A stretch of 64,000 nucleotides of DNA from Paenibacillus paridis (GTDB lineage: Bacteria > Bacillota > Bacilli > Paenibacillales > Paenibacillaceae). Of the stretch, positions 34,878 through 44,587 are shown one piece after another. Made by a program: the position numbers and the translations under genes. Numbering within the stretch: position 1 is the first letter of the stretch; every line of letters starts with the position of its first letter. The stretch spans positions 62,001 to 126,000 of the forward strand of contig NZ_VCIX01000088.1 of the NCBI RefSeq assembly GCF_006345825.1, read 5' to 3'. Under the pieces are notes generated by a model, which had not been told where the DNA came from, searched no databases, and saw only the letters and a list, made by a program, of their open reading frames with translations.

Positions 34878-36245
34878 ATGAGCGAGGAAACAAAGGATAA
34901 GAAGGCGCATTTTAACGTGTTTCTGCGGGGGGCGGGACATCATGCAGCGGCATGGAAGCACCCGGCTTCTAGCCCGAAAGAAGATTTGGACCTGGATTAT
35001 TACGCCGGCATAGCCAGAATTGCCGAGAGAGGGCTGTTCGATTCTTTGTTTACCGCGGATAACTACTCAGGCCTCGGCAGGCGGCTTGAGCCGTTCACGC
35101 TGCTCGCCGGGCTGGCTGCGCTGACGAAGCATGTGGGTTTAATTGCAACGGTAAGCACCACGTACAATGATCCCTTCCATGTAGCGCGGAAGTTCGCTTC
35201 GCTCGATCACATCAGCAAGGGGAGGGCCGCATGGAATATCGTCACTGGCCACTCGCAGGCGGATGCGGAAAACTTCAATAAGCCCGAGCATCCCGAGGTC
35301 ACGAAGCGCTATGAGATCGCCGATGAATTCGTCGAGGTCACGAAGCAGCTTTGGAACAGCTGGGAAGAGGATGCGCTCATCTATGACCGGGAAGCGGAAG
35401 TGACGCTGGATACGAGCAAGGTATACGAGATTAACTTTAAAGGCAAATACCATTCGGTGAAGGGCCCGCTCAATATTCCGCGTCCGCCGCAGGGTTTTCC
35501 CGTACTCGTGCAGGCAGGGTCCTCGGAGAGCGGCAAAGAGCTTGCGGCCAAAAACGCGGACGTCATCTTTACAGCGCAGCAAACGCTGGGCGCGGCGAAG
35601 GAGTTTTATGCGGATGTAAAAGGAAGGCTGGCGACGTACGGGCGCTCGTCCGACCAGCTCCTCATTATGCCGGGGCTCAGTCCGATCGTAGCCGACACGG
35701 AAGCGGAGGCCCGCGATATCGAGGATGAATTTAATGCCTTGCTGAACACGAAGCAGTCGCTGAAGCGGTTGTCGAATTATTTCACGGTGGATCTGTCGGA
35801 GTATCCGCTCGACAGTCCGGTCCCTATTGATAAGGCGAAGCCTTATGGCACCATTACAAGCGGCATCACCAGCCGCCAAGAGGTGGTGGTGGATGCGGCA
35901 AAGCGAGACAAAATGACGATCCGCCAGTTCCTTGCCCGGAGCGCCGCGGGTCACGGGCATGTGTCCTTTACCGGATCGGTTATCCAGACGGCTGATTTTA
36001 TTGAGAGCTGGATTCGCGGCAGCGGGGCGGATGGCTTTAATATTTTGCCTCACATTTATTACAGCGGCTTTGAGACCTTCGTGGATAAGGTCATTCCAGA
36101 GCTGCAAAACCGCGGCTTGTTCCGAACCTCTTATGAAGGCAAGACGCTTCGCGAGAACCTTGGGCTCGACAAGCCCGAGAACAGCCACAAAGCGATATGG
36201 GCTTTGGGCAAAGCCGAGGAGAAGCTGAAAGCAAACAACGGTTAA
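34878..36245 (+). CDS. NtaA/SnaA/DszA-family FMN-dependent monooxygenase (LLM 5)
   Basis: 455 residues. Landmarks are KAHFNVFLRGAGHHAAAWKH, LFDSLFTADNYSGLG, HVGLIATVSTTYNDPFHVAR and ISKGRAAWNIVTGHSQADAENF. The TGHSQ turn differs from the TGAGS/TGAGP turn of LLM 1-3, which may mean another substrate. It lies behind leader copy 4 and 68 bases before the second aldo/keto reductase, with which it is probably co-transcribed. Confidence 0.87.
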   Translation: MSEETKDKKAHFNVFLRGAGHHAAAWKHPASSPKEDLDLDYYAGIARIAERGLFDSLFTADNYSGLGRRLEPFTLLAGLAALTKHVGLIATVSTTYNDPFHVARKFASLDHISKGRAAWNIVTGHSQADAENFNKPEHPEVTKRYEIADEFVEVTKQLWNSWEEDALIYDREAEVTLDTSKVYEINFKGKYHSVKGPLNIPRPPQGFPVLVQAGSSESGKELAAKNADVIFTAQQTLGAAKEFYADVKGRLATYGRSSDQLLIMPGLSPIVADTEAEARDIEDEFNALLNTKQSLKRLSNYFTVDLSEYPLDSPVPIDKAKPYGTITSGITSRQEVVVDAAKRDKMTIRQFLARSAAGHGHVSFTGSVIQTADFIESWIRGSGADGFNILPHIYYSGFETFVDKVIPELQNRGLFRTSYEGKTLRENLGLDKPENSHKAIWALGKAEEKLKANNG

Positions 36246-36313
36246 GCACTGCGAGTAAACGGTGCAGGATGGTGGCAATACGTGCAACGGATCTAAAAAA
36301 GGAGGATTTTATA

Positions 36314-37288
36314 ATGACAGTAAACTATCGGAATCTGGGCGCAAGCGGCTTGAAGGTCAGCAGTATCAGCCTTGGGAGCTGGTTAACCTACGGGGGCTAC
36401 GTGGAGCGGGAAAATGCAGTGAAATCCATTGAGGCTGCGTATGATTTAGGCGTGAACTTCTTCGATACCGCAAATGTATACGCAAAGGGTGAAGCGGAGA
36501 AGGTGGTCGGCGAGACCCTGCGCGCTTATCCGCGCGAATCCTACGTGCTTGCAACGAAAGTATTCGGCAAAATCGGCGACGGGCCTAACGACCGCGGCTT
36601 GTCCCGCAAGCATGTGATCGAATCGGCGAATGCGAGCCTGAAGCGTCTGGGACTGGAGTATGTGGACGTATTTTATAGCCACCGCTTCGATACGGAGACG
36701 CCGCTAGAGGAGACGCTGCGGGCGTTCGAGGATTTGGTCCGCCAGGGCAAGGTTCATTACGTAGGAGTCAGCGAATGGACGGCGGCGCAGATTTCGGAAG
36801 CTTTCGCCATTGCCGACAAGTATTTGCTGGATCGCATCGTTGTAAACCAGCCGATCTATAACTTGTTCGAGCGTTACATCGAGAAGGAAATTATCCCGCT
36901 TGGCCTGAAGAAAGGTTTTGGCCAAGTGGTATTCTCGCCGCTGGCCCAAGGGCTGCTAACGGGCAAATACTCGGCAAACAGCCAAGTGCCGGATGAATCG
37001 CGTGCGGCTAAGCATGAGAACTTTAAAAACAAAATTACAGAGGAGAAGCTAGCTAAGGTCGAGAAGCTCAAAGCCATTGCAGCCGAGCTGGAAATTACGG
37101 TAGGCCAGCTGTCGCTAGCTTGGATATTGCGGCAGCCTAACGTATCCAGCGCATTGGTCGGTGCAAGCCGTCCGGAGCAGGTGGAAGAAAACGTGAAGGC
37201 ATCGGGCATCGTGCTGGGTGAGGGCACGCTAGCGCGCATTGCGGAAGTGATTGATCAGGCTCCCGTTGCTTCAAGAGGGAATTTCTAA
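36314..37288 (+). CDS. Aldo/keto reductase (Kv-beta-like), second copy
   Basis: 324 residues from ATG 36314 behind GGAGGA (an upstream extension to 36197 lies inside the LLM 5 gene and is rejected). The tetrad is in DTANVYAKGEAEK (Asp, Tyr), ATKVFG (Lys) and FYSHRFD (His). MTVNYRNLGASGLKVSSISLGSWLTYGG marks the Kv-beta branch. It pairs an aldehyde reductase with an LLM monooxygenase in one transcript, repeating the logic of the first copy at 7264. It is followed by a strong terminator. Confidence 0.88.
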   Translation: MTVNYRNLGASGLKVSSISLGSWLTYGGYVERENAVKSIEAAYDLGVNFFDTANVYAKGEAEKVVGETLRAYPRESYVLATKVFGKIGDGPNDRGLSRKHVIESANASLKRLGLEYVDVFYSHRFDTETPLEETLRAFEDLVRQGKVHYVGVSEWTAAQISEAFAIADKYLLDRIVVNQPIYNLFERYIEKEIIPLGLKKGFGQVVFSPLAQGLLTGKYSANSQVPDESRAAKHENFKNKITEEKLAKVEKLKAIAAELEITVGQLSLAWILRQPNVSSALVGASRPEQVEENVKASGIVLGEGTLARIAEVIDQAPVASRGNF

Positions 37289-37309
37289 TATATTCTGGAC
37301 TTATATTGC

Positions 37310-37350
37310 GACAAAATCCAGTAAAGTACGATTATTTACTGGATTTTGTC
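37310..37350. terminator. Intrinsic terminator after the second aldo/keto reductase
   Basis: A perfect 16-bp stem (37310-37325 with 37335-37350) and nine-base loop. The stem ends in TTTTGTC, so the T-run is within the arm. Confidence 0.75.
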
Positions 37351-37425
37351 ATGGGAAAAATCAGGCTGCGCCAGTAAGCTAGGGGCTCTAAGAGGTGATG
37401 AGGGGCCCTCTTCCGCAACAAGTAA

Positions 37426-37477
37426 TTGCCAATTAACGATATATCGTATAGAATTCATATTAATACGATATATCGTT
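37426..37477 (+). promoter_or_regulatory. Promoter and double palindromic PadR operator
   Basis: The promoter is TTGCCA (37426-37431), 17 bases, TAGAAT (37449-37454). Two copies of the palindrome ACGATATATCGT lie at 37436-37447 (in the spacer) and 37465-37476 (at the likely transcription start), 29 bases apart. Together they form a larger inverted repeat with 15-bp arms (37435-37449 and 37463-37477). It stands directly ahead of the padR gene, so autoregulation is likely. Confidence 0.75.
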
Positions 37478-37495
37478 AACGGAGGAGATTATGGC

Positions 37496-38092
37496 ATGAC
37501 GAAAGAATGGCAGCCAGAGGAACAATTGTTTTTGCATCACGTTCATGAGAGGGAGAGCAGAGGCTCGGGGAGGCGCTATTTTAGCCGCGGCGGCGTGAAA
37601 TATGCATTGCTGGCGCTGCTGGAGCAAGAGAGCATGCATGGCTATCAGATGATGAAGGCGCTGGAGGATCAATCCGGCGGCACCTACAAGCCAAGCGCAG
37701 GCTCGATTTATCCGACCTTGCAGATGCTGAGGGACCAGGGCTTTGTCGAATCCTCAAAGCAGGACGGCAAGAAGGTATTTGAGATTACGGACGACGGCAG
37801 AGCTTATTTGCTCGAGGAGAAGGACAATGACGGGAACGAGCCTGAACGGCGCGAGTGCGCAGAGCGGGAGGCGGAGGAGGATGGCGCCCACTTCGAGCGT
37901 CGCAAGCCGAATCGCCGCTTGACACCGGCAGGCAAGGAGCTGCTTCATTTGCTGAAGGCGGCAGAACGCGCTGCGGTTGCCGACAGCGGCAAAGCAGAGG
38001 AACTGCGCATATTGCTCGGTGAGCTTCGGCTATCGCTTCGCCAGATTTTGGAGGGTACGGCAGGCGGCAGCGAAGAGGGTGAGCGAATATGA
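37496..38092 (+). CDS. PadR-family transcriptional regulator
   Basis: 198 residues. The winged helix begins GGVKYALLALLEQESMHGYQMMKALEDQSGG and contains the PadR hallmark PSAGSIYPTLQMLRDQGFVE. A long charged insert (EKDNDGNEPERRECAEREAEEDG) separates it from a C-terminal helix used for dimers. GGAGGAG lies eight bases before ATG 37496. The stop overlaps the first exporter gene (ATGA). PadR proteins typically repress adjacent multidrug exporters until a ligand binds. Confidence 0.92.
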   Translation: MTKEWQPEEQLFLHHVHERESRGSGRRYFSRGGVKYALLALLEQESMHGYQMMKALEDQSGGTYKPSAGSIYPTLQMLRDQGFVESSKQDGKKVFEITDDGRAYLLEEKDNDGNEPERRECAEREAEEDGAHFERRKPNRRLTPAGKELLHLLKAAERAAVADSGKAEELRILLGELRLSLRQILEGTAGGSEEGERI

Positions 38093-39924
38093 GCGAGCGC
38101 AACAATTCCGCTCCCGCTTATCGGCCGGGCGGGGGCATGGGCGGGATGAGGAAATTTGGGAACGGGGAGAAGGTGAAGCCTGCCCGCATTCTCGATATGT
38201 TCGTGCGCGTCTACACCCATGCTCGGCTGCAATGGCCGCTGCTGCTTGCGGCGGTCGTCTGCGTCATCGCGATCTCGCTGCTCGAATTTATCGTTCCGCA
38301 ACTAACGCGAATGACCATTGACCATATCATTCCGAATAAGCAGTTTGGCAAGCTGTTTCTGATCGGTGGAGGTGTGCTCGGTGCTGCGCTTGCGCTTGGT
38401 GCGCTGCGCTACATCAGCACGTCGCTTATGGCCTCCATCGGTCAAAAGGTACTCTATAACCTTCGCAACGATTTATATCGTCATATGCAAAGCCTTGATG
38501 TTTCATTCTTCGACCGCAACCGCACCGGCGACCTGATGTCGCGGGTCACGAACGACGTAAGCATTCTTCAGCAAATGATCTCCTCCAGCATGATGCAATT
38601 ATTTACCGACTTTTTCACCTTTACGGCGATTGCCGTCTATATGCTATGGATTGATTGGAAGCTAACGGTGCTGCTGCTGGCAACTTTTCCGTTCATGATT
38701 CTGACGACCCGTTTATTTGGCAAAAAAATGCGTGCCTCGTTCCGGACGGTTCAGGAATCCGTGGCTGATGTGAGCGACCATTTGCAAAATACGCTGACGG
38801 GCATACGTCTAATTAAATCGTTTACCGCAGAGGCCTACGAGTCGGATCGTTTCTCCGAGCGCACCCAGCGGAACATGGATGCGAATATTCAGGTGACCCG
38901 CTTAAGGGCGGCTTATGAACCTATCATAGATTTTCTTAATTATCTCGGTCTGGCCATCGTGCTCGTGTTCGGAGCATGGCTGGCGATGAATGACCAGATG
39001 ACGGTTGGCACGATCGTCGCTTTTATTGCCTACTTGCGGCTGCTGCAAAATCCGATTCGCCATTTCAGCCGCATTATTAACACCATCCAGCAATCGGCTG
39101 CTGCTTACGAACGCATCATGGAGGTTATGAATACAGAGGCGGAAATTGTAGAGAAGAAGGATGCGAAGCGATTGCCGCAAGCGAGCGGCCATATCGTGTT
39201 CGATCACATCCATTTTGCTTATTCAGGCGATTCGACCATACTGAGCAACTTTTACCTAGAGCTTGAAGCGGGCAAGGTGACCGCGCTTGTCGGTTCATCC
39301 GGTTCGGGGAAAACGACGATCGCGAGCCTGATTGCCCGGTTTTACGATCCGCAGTCGGGCGATATAACGATTGACGGCTACTCGCTTAAGGACGTAACGC
39401 TTGCCTCCCTTAGAGAGCAAATCGGTATCGTCTCCCAAGATGTCGTTTTGTTTAATGGAACGATAGGCGAGAATATCCGCTACGGCAACCAAGAGGCTTC
39501 GCACGAGGAGGTCGTCGCCGCGGCGCAAGCAGCCAATGCAGCCGGGTTCATCGATTCATTCCCGCTTGGCTACGACACTCCGATCGGTGAGCGCGGCGTA
39601 AAGCTCTCCGGCGGGCAGAAGCAGCGGCTTTCCATCGCCAGAGCAATTTTGAAAAACCCGCAGATTATTATTTTGGATGAGGCAACGGCCTCGCTTGATA
39701 CCGAGTCAGAGCAATACATTCAGGAGGCGCTGGCTCTGCTGCTTCAAGGCCGCACTTGCCTTGTTATCGCGCATCGGCTGTCGACGATACGCCAGGCCGA
39801 TCGGATATATGTGCTCGAGCAAGGACGGATTGCAGAGAGCGGAACGCATGACGAGCTGCTGCAGCTGCAAGGCCGTTACCATGAGCTGTATGAATTGCAA
39901 TTTCCGCAAACGCAGGAAGCGTAA
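38089..39924 (+). CDS. ABC exporter, fused membrane and ATPase domains (1)
   Basis: A 611-residue type-IV exporter half. A Gly/Met-rich tail (RPGGGMGGMRKFGNGE) precedes six helices. The ATPase has Walker A GSSGSGKTT, signature LSGGQKQRLS and Walker B IIILDEATASLD with the catalytic Glu. It may act as a homodimer in drug or lipid export. It is coupled to padR by a four-base overlap. Confidence 0.9.
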   Translation: MSERNNSAPAYRPGGGMGGMRKFGNGEKVKPARILDMFVRVYTHARLQWPLLLAAVVCVIAISLLEFIVPQLTRMTIDHIIPNKQFGKLFLIGGGVLGAALALGALRYISTSLMASIGQKVLYNLRNDLYRHMQSLDVSFFDRNRTGDLMSRVTNDVSILQQMISSSMMQLFTDFFTFTAIAVYMLWIDWKLTVLLLATFPFMILTTRLFGKKMRASFRTVQESVADVSDHLQNTLTGIRLIKSFTAEAYESDRFSERTQRNMDANIQVTRLRAAYEPIIDFLNYLGLAIVLVFGAWLAMNDQMTVGTIVAFIAYLRLLQNPIRHFSRIINTIQQSAAAYERIMEVMNTEAEIVEKKDAKRLPQASGHIVFDHIHFAYSGDSTILSNFYLELEAGKVTALVGSSGSGKTTIASLIARFYDPQSGDITIDGYSLKDVTLASLREQIGIVSQDVVLFNGTIGENIRYGNQEASHEEVVAAAQAANAAGFIDSFPLGYDTPIGERGVKLSGGQKQRLSIARAILKNPQIIILDEATASLDTESEQYIQEALALLLQGRTCLVIAHRLSTIRQADRIYVLEQGRIAESGTHDELLQLQGRYHELYELQFPQTQEA

Positions 39925-39957
39925 CCCCAATCTTTTAGACGAGGAAGTGATCCTTTA

Positions 39958-41721
39958 TTGAGACCCAAAAGAATACTCGCTGATTTTTTTCGGAAAACAT
40001 GGCATTTTTACCTGATCTCGATTCTGTTCCACTTGGTCGCCAACGTCATTAACGTTTTTTATCCGAAGGTGCTGGGAGACTTTACGGATAAACTGGAGCA
40101 AGGCTTATTAACCGGCGGTTTGGTTGTTGATTTCAGCTTGCTGCTTTTGGTGATTGGCGTTGGTCACGTACTGTTTAATGGCCTCGCGATGTATCTGATT
40201 ATGTATGTGGGCAGACGGTTTGAATACATGGTTCGGCAAGGCTTATTTCGACATTTTACGGCTATGGGCGAGCGATTTTATTCGAAAAACGGCGTCGGCA
40301 AGCTGCTCAGCTATTTTATGAACGATGTTACGGCGGTGCGGGAGTCCATCTCCATGGGCGTAAACTCAACGGCGAACGCAACGATGATGCTCGTGGCGGC
40401 CGTTACGATGATGCTGTTCATTCATATTCCTTATTATTTAATATTGGCATCGATATTTCCGCTCTTGCTCATTCCGATCATCGTCGTTTATTTAGGGCCG
40501 ATTATTAGAAAGAGATCGATGGAGGTACAAGAAGCGCTCGGTACGATGACAGAAACAGCTGAGGAGCAGTTCGGGGGCATCCGCGTAACGAAAAAATTCG
40601 CCGTGGAAGACATCATGAACGAGCGCTTCGGAAAAACCGTCGATCAAATTCGGCATCACCAGCTGCGGCTCGTGCGCGTGTCGTCTTTTTTTCAGGCGCT
40701 GATTCCGTTTCTTGGGGCGATTTCCCTTATCGTCGCTCTGGCCTTCGGCGGCTATCTCACCCTTACCAAGCAGATTACGTTAGGCAATTTCGTTGCGCTA
40801 ACGCTATATATTCGAATGCTGATGAATCCGCTTCAGCAAATCGGAAATGTCATTAATACGATTCAGCGCTCGCGTGCTTCGCTGGATCGCCTGAACGGCT
40901 TGTTAGCCCAGCGCTCGGATATTGCAGAGCCTGAGCATGCCAAGACGGTCAACTTGACCCAAGCGGGCATTAGCGTCCGGAACTTGTCTTTTCGCTACGA
41001 CGAGGCTTCAAACCCCGTGCTTAAAAATATTAGCCTGAGCGTTAAGCCAGGTACGACTCTTGGCATTATCGGGCGTACGGGCAGCGGCAAAACCACCTTA
41101 ATGAAGCTGCTGCTGCGCACCTATGATCCGCCGCCGGGCACTATTATGTACGGCAGCACGGATGTACGGGAAATGTCGCTGGAGAGCCTGCGTACACAGA
41201 TCGCGTACGTGCCGCAGGACGGATTTTTGTTCAGTACGACGATCAGGGAAAACATTGCTTTCTCCGACAGGGAGCGGGAGCTTGATGCGGTCGAGGCTGC
41301 AGCTAAGCATGCCCAGATCTACGACAACATCGTCGATCTGCCAAATAAATTCGAAACGAGGCTCGGCGAGCGAGGCTTGACGCTTTCGGGCGGCCAGCGC
41401 CAGCGGACCAGCCTTGCGCGAGGCATCATAAAGGATGCTCCGGTCATGCTTCTTGATGATAGCGTCAGCGCTGTCGACGCGGTCACGGAGAAGGATATTA
41501 TTGACGCGATTCAGACGCAGCGCAGCGGCAAGACGACGATTATCATCGCGCACCGCATCAGCGCAATTAAGCACGCCGATGAAATCATCGTGCTCGATGA
41601 AGGCGAGATTGTGCAGCGCGGCAAGCATACGGAGCTATTGGAGCAGCAAGGACTCTATGCGACGCTTCATGCGATACAGGAGGAGGGGAGTCAACATGCG
41701 ACCGGCACAAGCCATTCATAA
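39958..41721 (+). CDS. ABC exporter subunit with degenerate Walker B (BmrC/YheI-like)
   Basis: 587 residues from TTG 39958 (GAGGAAGTG upstream). Walker A is GRTGSGKTT and the signature is LSGGQRQRTS, but Walker B reads VMLLDDSVSAVD, with Asp where the catalytic Glu is expected. This matches the BmrC (YheI) half of the heterodimeric BmrCD multidrug exporter of Bacillus in both residue and length. The partner is the next gene, which overlaps it by 26 bases. Confidence 0.87.
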   Translation: MRPKRILADFFRKTWHFYLISILFHLVANVINVFYPKVLGDFTDKLEQGLLTGGLVVDFSLLLLVIGVGHVLFNGLAMYLIMYVGRRFEYMVRQGLFRHFTAMGERFYSKNGVGKLLSYFMNDVTAVRESISMGVNSTANATMMLVAAVTMMLFIHIPYYLILASIFPLLLIPIIVVYLGPIIRKRSMEVQEALGTMTETAEEQFGGIRVTKKFAVEDIMNERFGKTVDQIRHHQLRLVRVSSFFQALIPFLGAISLIVALAFGGYLTLTKQITLGNFVALTLYIRMLMNPLQQIGNVINTIQRSRASLDRLNGLLAQRSDIAEPEHAKTVNLTQAGISVRNLSFRYDEASNPVLKNISLSVKPGTTLGIIGRTGSGKTTLMKLLLRTYDPPPGTIMYGSTDVREMSLESLRTQIAYVPQDGFLFSTTIRENIAFSDRERELDAVEAAAKHAQIYDNIVDLPNKFETRLGERGLTLSGGQRQRTSLARGIIKDAPVMLLDDSVSAVDAVTEKDIIDAIQTQRSGKTTIIIAHRISAIKHADEIIVLDEGEIVQRGKHTELLEQQGLYATLHAIQEEGSQHATGTSHS

Positions 41722-43579
41722 TTGGCAGGCGGATCAGAAAGGCGATCCCAATATGCCCGAACAGAAGCCAGAGTATATATCGGCCTTCCGTACGCTTTCC
41801 GGCTACGCTAGACCGCATCTGTGGTCCTTTATTGGCGTGTTTTGCTGCACGCTGATTGCGATTTTATCGGATTTGCTGCAGCCTTTTTTAATGAAAATTG
41901 CGTTTGACGATCATTTATTTACAGGCAAAGCGGAATATAAAGGCTTGCTCACGATCTGTATCGTATATTTAGGCTTATCCTTATCGAGCTTTCTGTTTAC
42001 CTATCTGCAAAGCAATCTGCTGCAAAATATCGGGCAGAGTATTGTGTCCCGGATCCGCAAGCAGCTATTTGGACACATTTTGAAGCAGTCTATGCGCTAT
42101 TTCGACCGGATGTCGAGCGGCAGCCTGATCACCCACGTATCGAGCGATACGGAGGCGCTTAACCAGTTTTTTAATCAGGTGCTGCTTAGCCTTTTCCGGG
42201 ATGGGCTGACGCTGATCTTCATCATCGTGCTCATGTTTCAGCTGGATACGAAGCTTGCGCTGTACTGCTTGATTTTGCTGCCGATGATATGGTTTATTGC
42301 CATCGCCTTCCGCTCGTTTATGCGCACGACCTACCAGATTGCGAGAACGAGATTGTCGCGTATGGTCGCATTTGTAGCTGAGAACTTGTCTGGCATGAAC
42401 CTGGTGCAGGTGTTCCATCAGCAGAAGGAGCAGCAGAAGCAATTCGACGAGCGCAATGGCCTTTATTTCAAAGCCAATCTTCGGGAAATACGGACGAATG
42501 TCGTTTTTGGCCGGACCTTTGATATATTGAGCAACTTGTCCGTTGCGCTGGTTGTCTGGATCGGCGGGCATGCGGTGCTTGGCAAACAGCTGGAGTTTGG
42601 CGTATTGTATGCGTTCATCACATATATCCGCCAGTTTTTTCAGCCGATTAATACGATTACCCAGCAGTGGAACACGCTGCAATCGGCAACGGTTGCGATT
42701 ACGAGAATATGGAGCGTGTTCGCCAATAAGCCCGACGTTACGGACCGGTTGCAAGAGCCTGTCGATTTGCAAAAAACGGAAGACGGCGAAGAAGCCGACG
42801 AGCGTCAGGCCACGCTATCGGGCATTCACTTGGAGCAGGTGAAGGGGCGGATTGATTTTGATCGCATCTCTTTCTCCTATGAGGAAGGCATTCCCATCAT
42901 CCGGGATTTGGATTTGCATATTAATTCGGGCGAGCTCATTGGCGTCGTGGGAACGACCGGGGCAGGCAAAAGCTCGTTGATCAGCTTGTTATGCCGTTTC
43001 TATGATGTGAAGGAAGGCAGCATCCGAATTGACGAGACCGATGTCCGCGATATCCCGCAAGCCACGCTTCATCGTCTTATTGGGTTGGTGCAGCAGGAGC
43101 CGTATCTGTATTCCGGCAGCATTATCGAGAATGTCCGGATGTTCGACGATTCGATTTCCCGCGAGGAGGTTATTCACGCCTGCGAATTTGTGGGAGCGGA
43201 TGCGATTATCGCGAAGCTGAAAAACGGCTACGATACGAAGCTTTCCGAGCGCGGCAGCGGCTTGTCCGCGGGAGAGCGCCAGCTGATTTCTTTTGCGAGA
43301 ATAATCGTGTTCAAGCCTAAGGTGCTAATTTTGGATGAGGCGAGCGCCAATCTCGATTCCCATACTGAGCAGCTGATTCAGAATGCGCTTCAAGTGGTGT
43401 CGCAGGACCGGACGACGATTGTCATTGCGCACCGGCTGTCAACGATTATGCAGGCAGACCGCATTATTGTCATGAGCCATGGCGAGATCGTGGAGCAGGG
43501 CAATCATCAGGAGCTACTGGAGCATGACGGACATTATAAAGAGCTGTATGAGCACTCGCAGGGCAACGTTGCTGTCTAG
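41696..43579 (+). CDS. ABC exporter subunit with intact ATP site (BmrD/YheH-like)
   Basis: 627 residues from ATG 41696 behind GGAGGGGAG. The open frame runs upstream to 41435 but that part lies in the previous gene. Walker A is GTTGAGKSS, the signature is LSAGERQLISFAR and Walker B is VLILDEASANLD. A charged insertion (about residues 350-380) before the ATPase is typical of BmrD. It forms a heterodimer with the preceding subunit (established for the family, inferred here). Confidence 0.87.
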   Translation: MRPAQAIHNWQADQKGDPNMPEQKPEYISAFRTLSGYARPHLWSFIGVFCCTLIAILSDLLQPFLMKIAFDDHLFTGKAEYKGLLTICIVYLGLSLSSFLFTYLQSNLLQNIGQSIVSRIRKQLFGHILKQSMRYFDRMSSGSLITHVSSDTEALNQFFNQVLLSLFRDGLTLIFIIVLMFQLDTKLALYCLILLPMIWFIAIAFRSFMRTTYQIARTRLSRMVAFVAENLSGMNLVQVFHQQKEQQKQFDERNGLYFKANLREIRTNVVFGRTFDILSNLSVALVVWIGGHAVLGKQLEFGVLYAFITYIRQFFQPINTITQQWNTLQSATVAITRIWSVFANKPDVTDRLQEPVDLQKTEDGEEADERQATLSGIHLEQVKGRIDFDRISFSYEEGIPIIRDLDLHINSGELIGVVGTTGAGKSSLISLLCRFYDVKEGSIRIDETDVRDIPQATLHRLIGLVQQEPYLYSGSIIENVRMFDDSISREEVIHACEFVGADAIIAKLKNGYDTKLSERGSGLSAGERQLISFARIIVFKPKVLILDEASANLDSHTEQLIQNALQVVSQDRTTIVIAHRLSTIMQADRIIVMSHGEIVEQGNHQELLEHDGHYKELYEHSQGNVAV

Positions 43580-43642
43580 CGAGCAGGCTTAACCGATATC
43601 GGCACGCGCCGCAAGGCCTTTAACATATAGGAGGTAGGGAAG

Positions 43643-44587
43643 ATGAGTCTCGTAGTCGATAATATTACCGATTTAATTGGAAACACTCCGCTCGTGCGTT
43701 TGAAAAATGTAGTGCCGGAGGGCAGCGCGGAAATTTTGCTGAAGCTGGAATTTTTTAACCCGGGCAGCAGCGTGAAGGACCGCATTGCGATCAGCATTAT
43801 CGAGGAGGCGGAGCGCGAAGGCAAGCTGAAGCCGGGCGATACGATAATTGAAGCGACAAGCGGCAATACGGGCATTGGCATTGCCTTGGTCGCGGCGGCG
43901 AGAGGCTACAAGGCGATTCTGGTCATGCCGGAGACGATGAGCTTGGAGCGCCGCAACCTGCTGCGCGCCTATGGCGCGGAGCTTGTGCTGACGCCGGGGC
44001 CTGAAGGCATGAAGGGCGCCATCCGGACGGCGCAGGAGCTGCAGGCGAAGCATCCGGACTATTTTCCGGCGCTGCAATTCGATAATCCCGCCAATGCGAA
44101 GATCCACCGCGAAACGACTGGCCCTGAAATCGTCAGGGCTATCGAGTCGCTCGGCGGCAGTTTGGACGGCTTTGTGGCGGGCGTTGGCACAGGCGGTACC
44201 ATTACGGGCGCGGGCGAAGTGCTGCGCGAACGCTTCCCGCATATTCATATTGCGGCGGTGGAGCCCGCCGCTTCTCCAGTATTATCCGGCGGGCCGCCGG
44301 GTCTGCATAAGATTCAGGGCATTGGCGCAGGCTTCGTCCCGTCCATTCTGGACACGGACGTCTATAACGAAATCATCCAAGTCAGCAACGAGGATGCTTT
44401 TGAGACGGCAAGAAGAGTGGCGAAGGAGGAGGGGATCCTCGGCGGCATTTCCTCCGGCGCAGCCATATTCGCAGCAGTTCAACTAGCCCAGAAGCTCGGT
44501 ACAGGCAAGCGCGTAGTCGCTATCATACCGAGCAACGGCGAGCGCTACCTGTCAACGGTGCTCTACCAGCAGGAGCAGCAGCTGTAA
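43643..44587 (+). CDS. cysK: Cysteine synthase A
   Basis: 314 residues, the normal length for O-acetylserine sulfhydrylase. The PLP lysine is in SSVKDRIA, the phosphate loop in TSGNTGIGIA, the glycine-rich GVGTGGTITG, and the C-terminal SGAAIFAA. It joins sulfide to O-acetylserine to make cysteine. AGGAGGT precedes the ATG. It follows the exporters by 63 bases with no terminator between, so it may share their transcript. Its presence fits the sulfur theme of the window. Confidence 0.93.
   Translation: MSLVVDNITDLIGNTPLVRLKNVVPEGSAEILLKLEFFNPGSSVKDRIAISIIEEAEREGKLKPGDTIIEATSGNTGIGIALVAAARGYKAILVMPETMSLERRNLLRAYGAELVLTPGPEGMKGAIRTAQELQAKHPDYFPALQFDNPANAKIHRETTGPEIVRAIESLGGSLDGFVAGVGTGGTITGAGEVLRERFPHIHIAAVEPAASPVLSGGPPGLHKIQGIGAGFVPSILDTDVYNEIIQVSNEDAFETARRVAKEEGILGGISSGAAIFAAVQLAQKLGTGKRVVAIIPSNGERYLSTVLYQQEQQL

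Noticed and set aside
41435..41695. Extended N-terminus of the BmrD-like subunit
   Set aside because: The extension lies wholly inside the preceding gene. A strong ribosome site sits just before ATG 41696.
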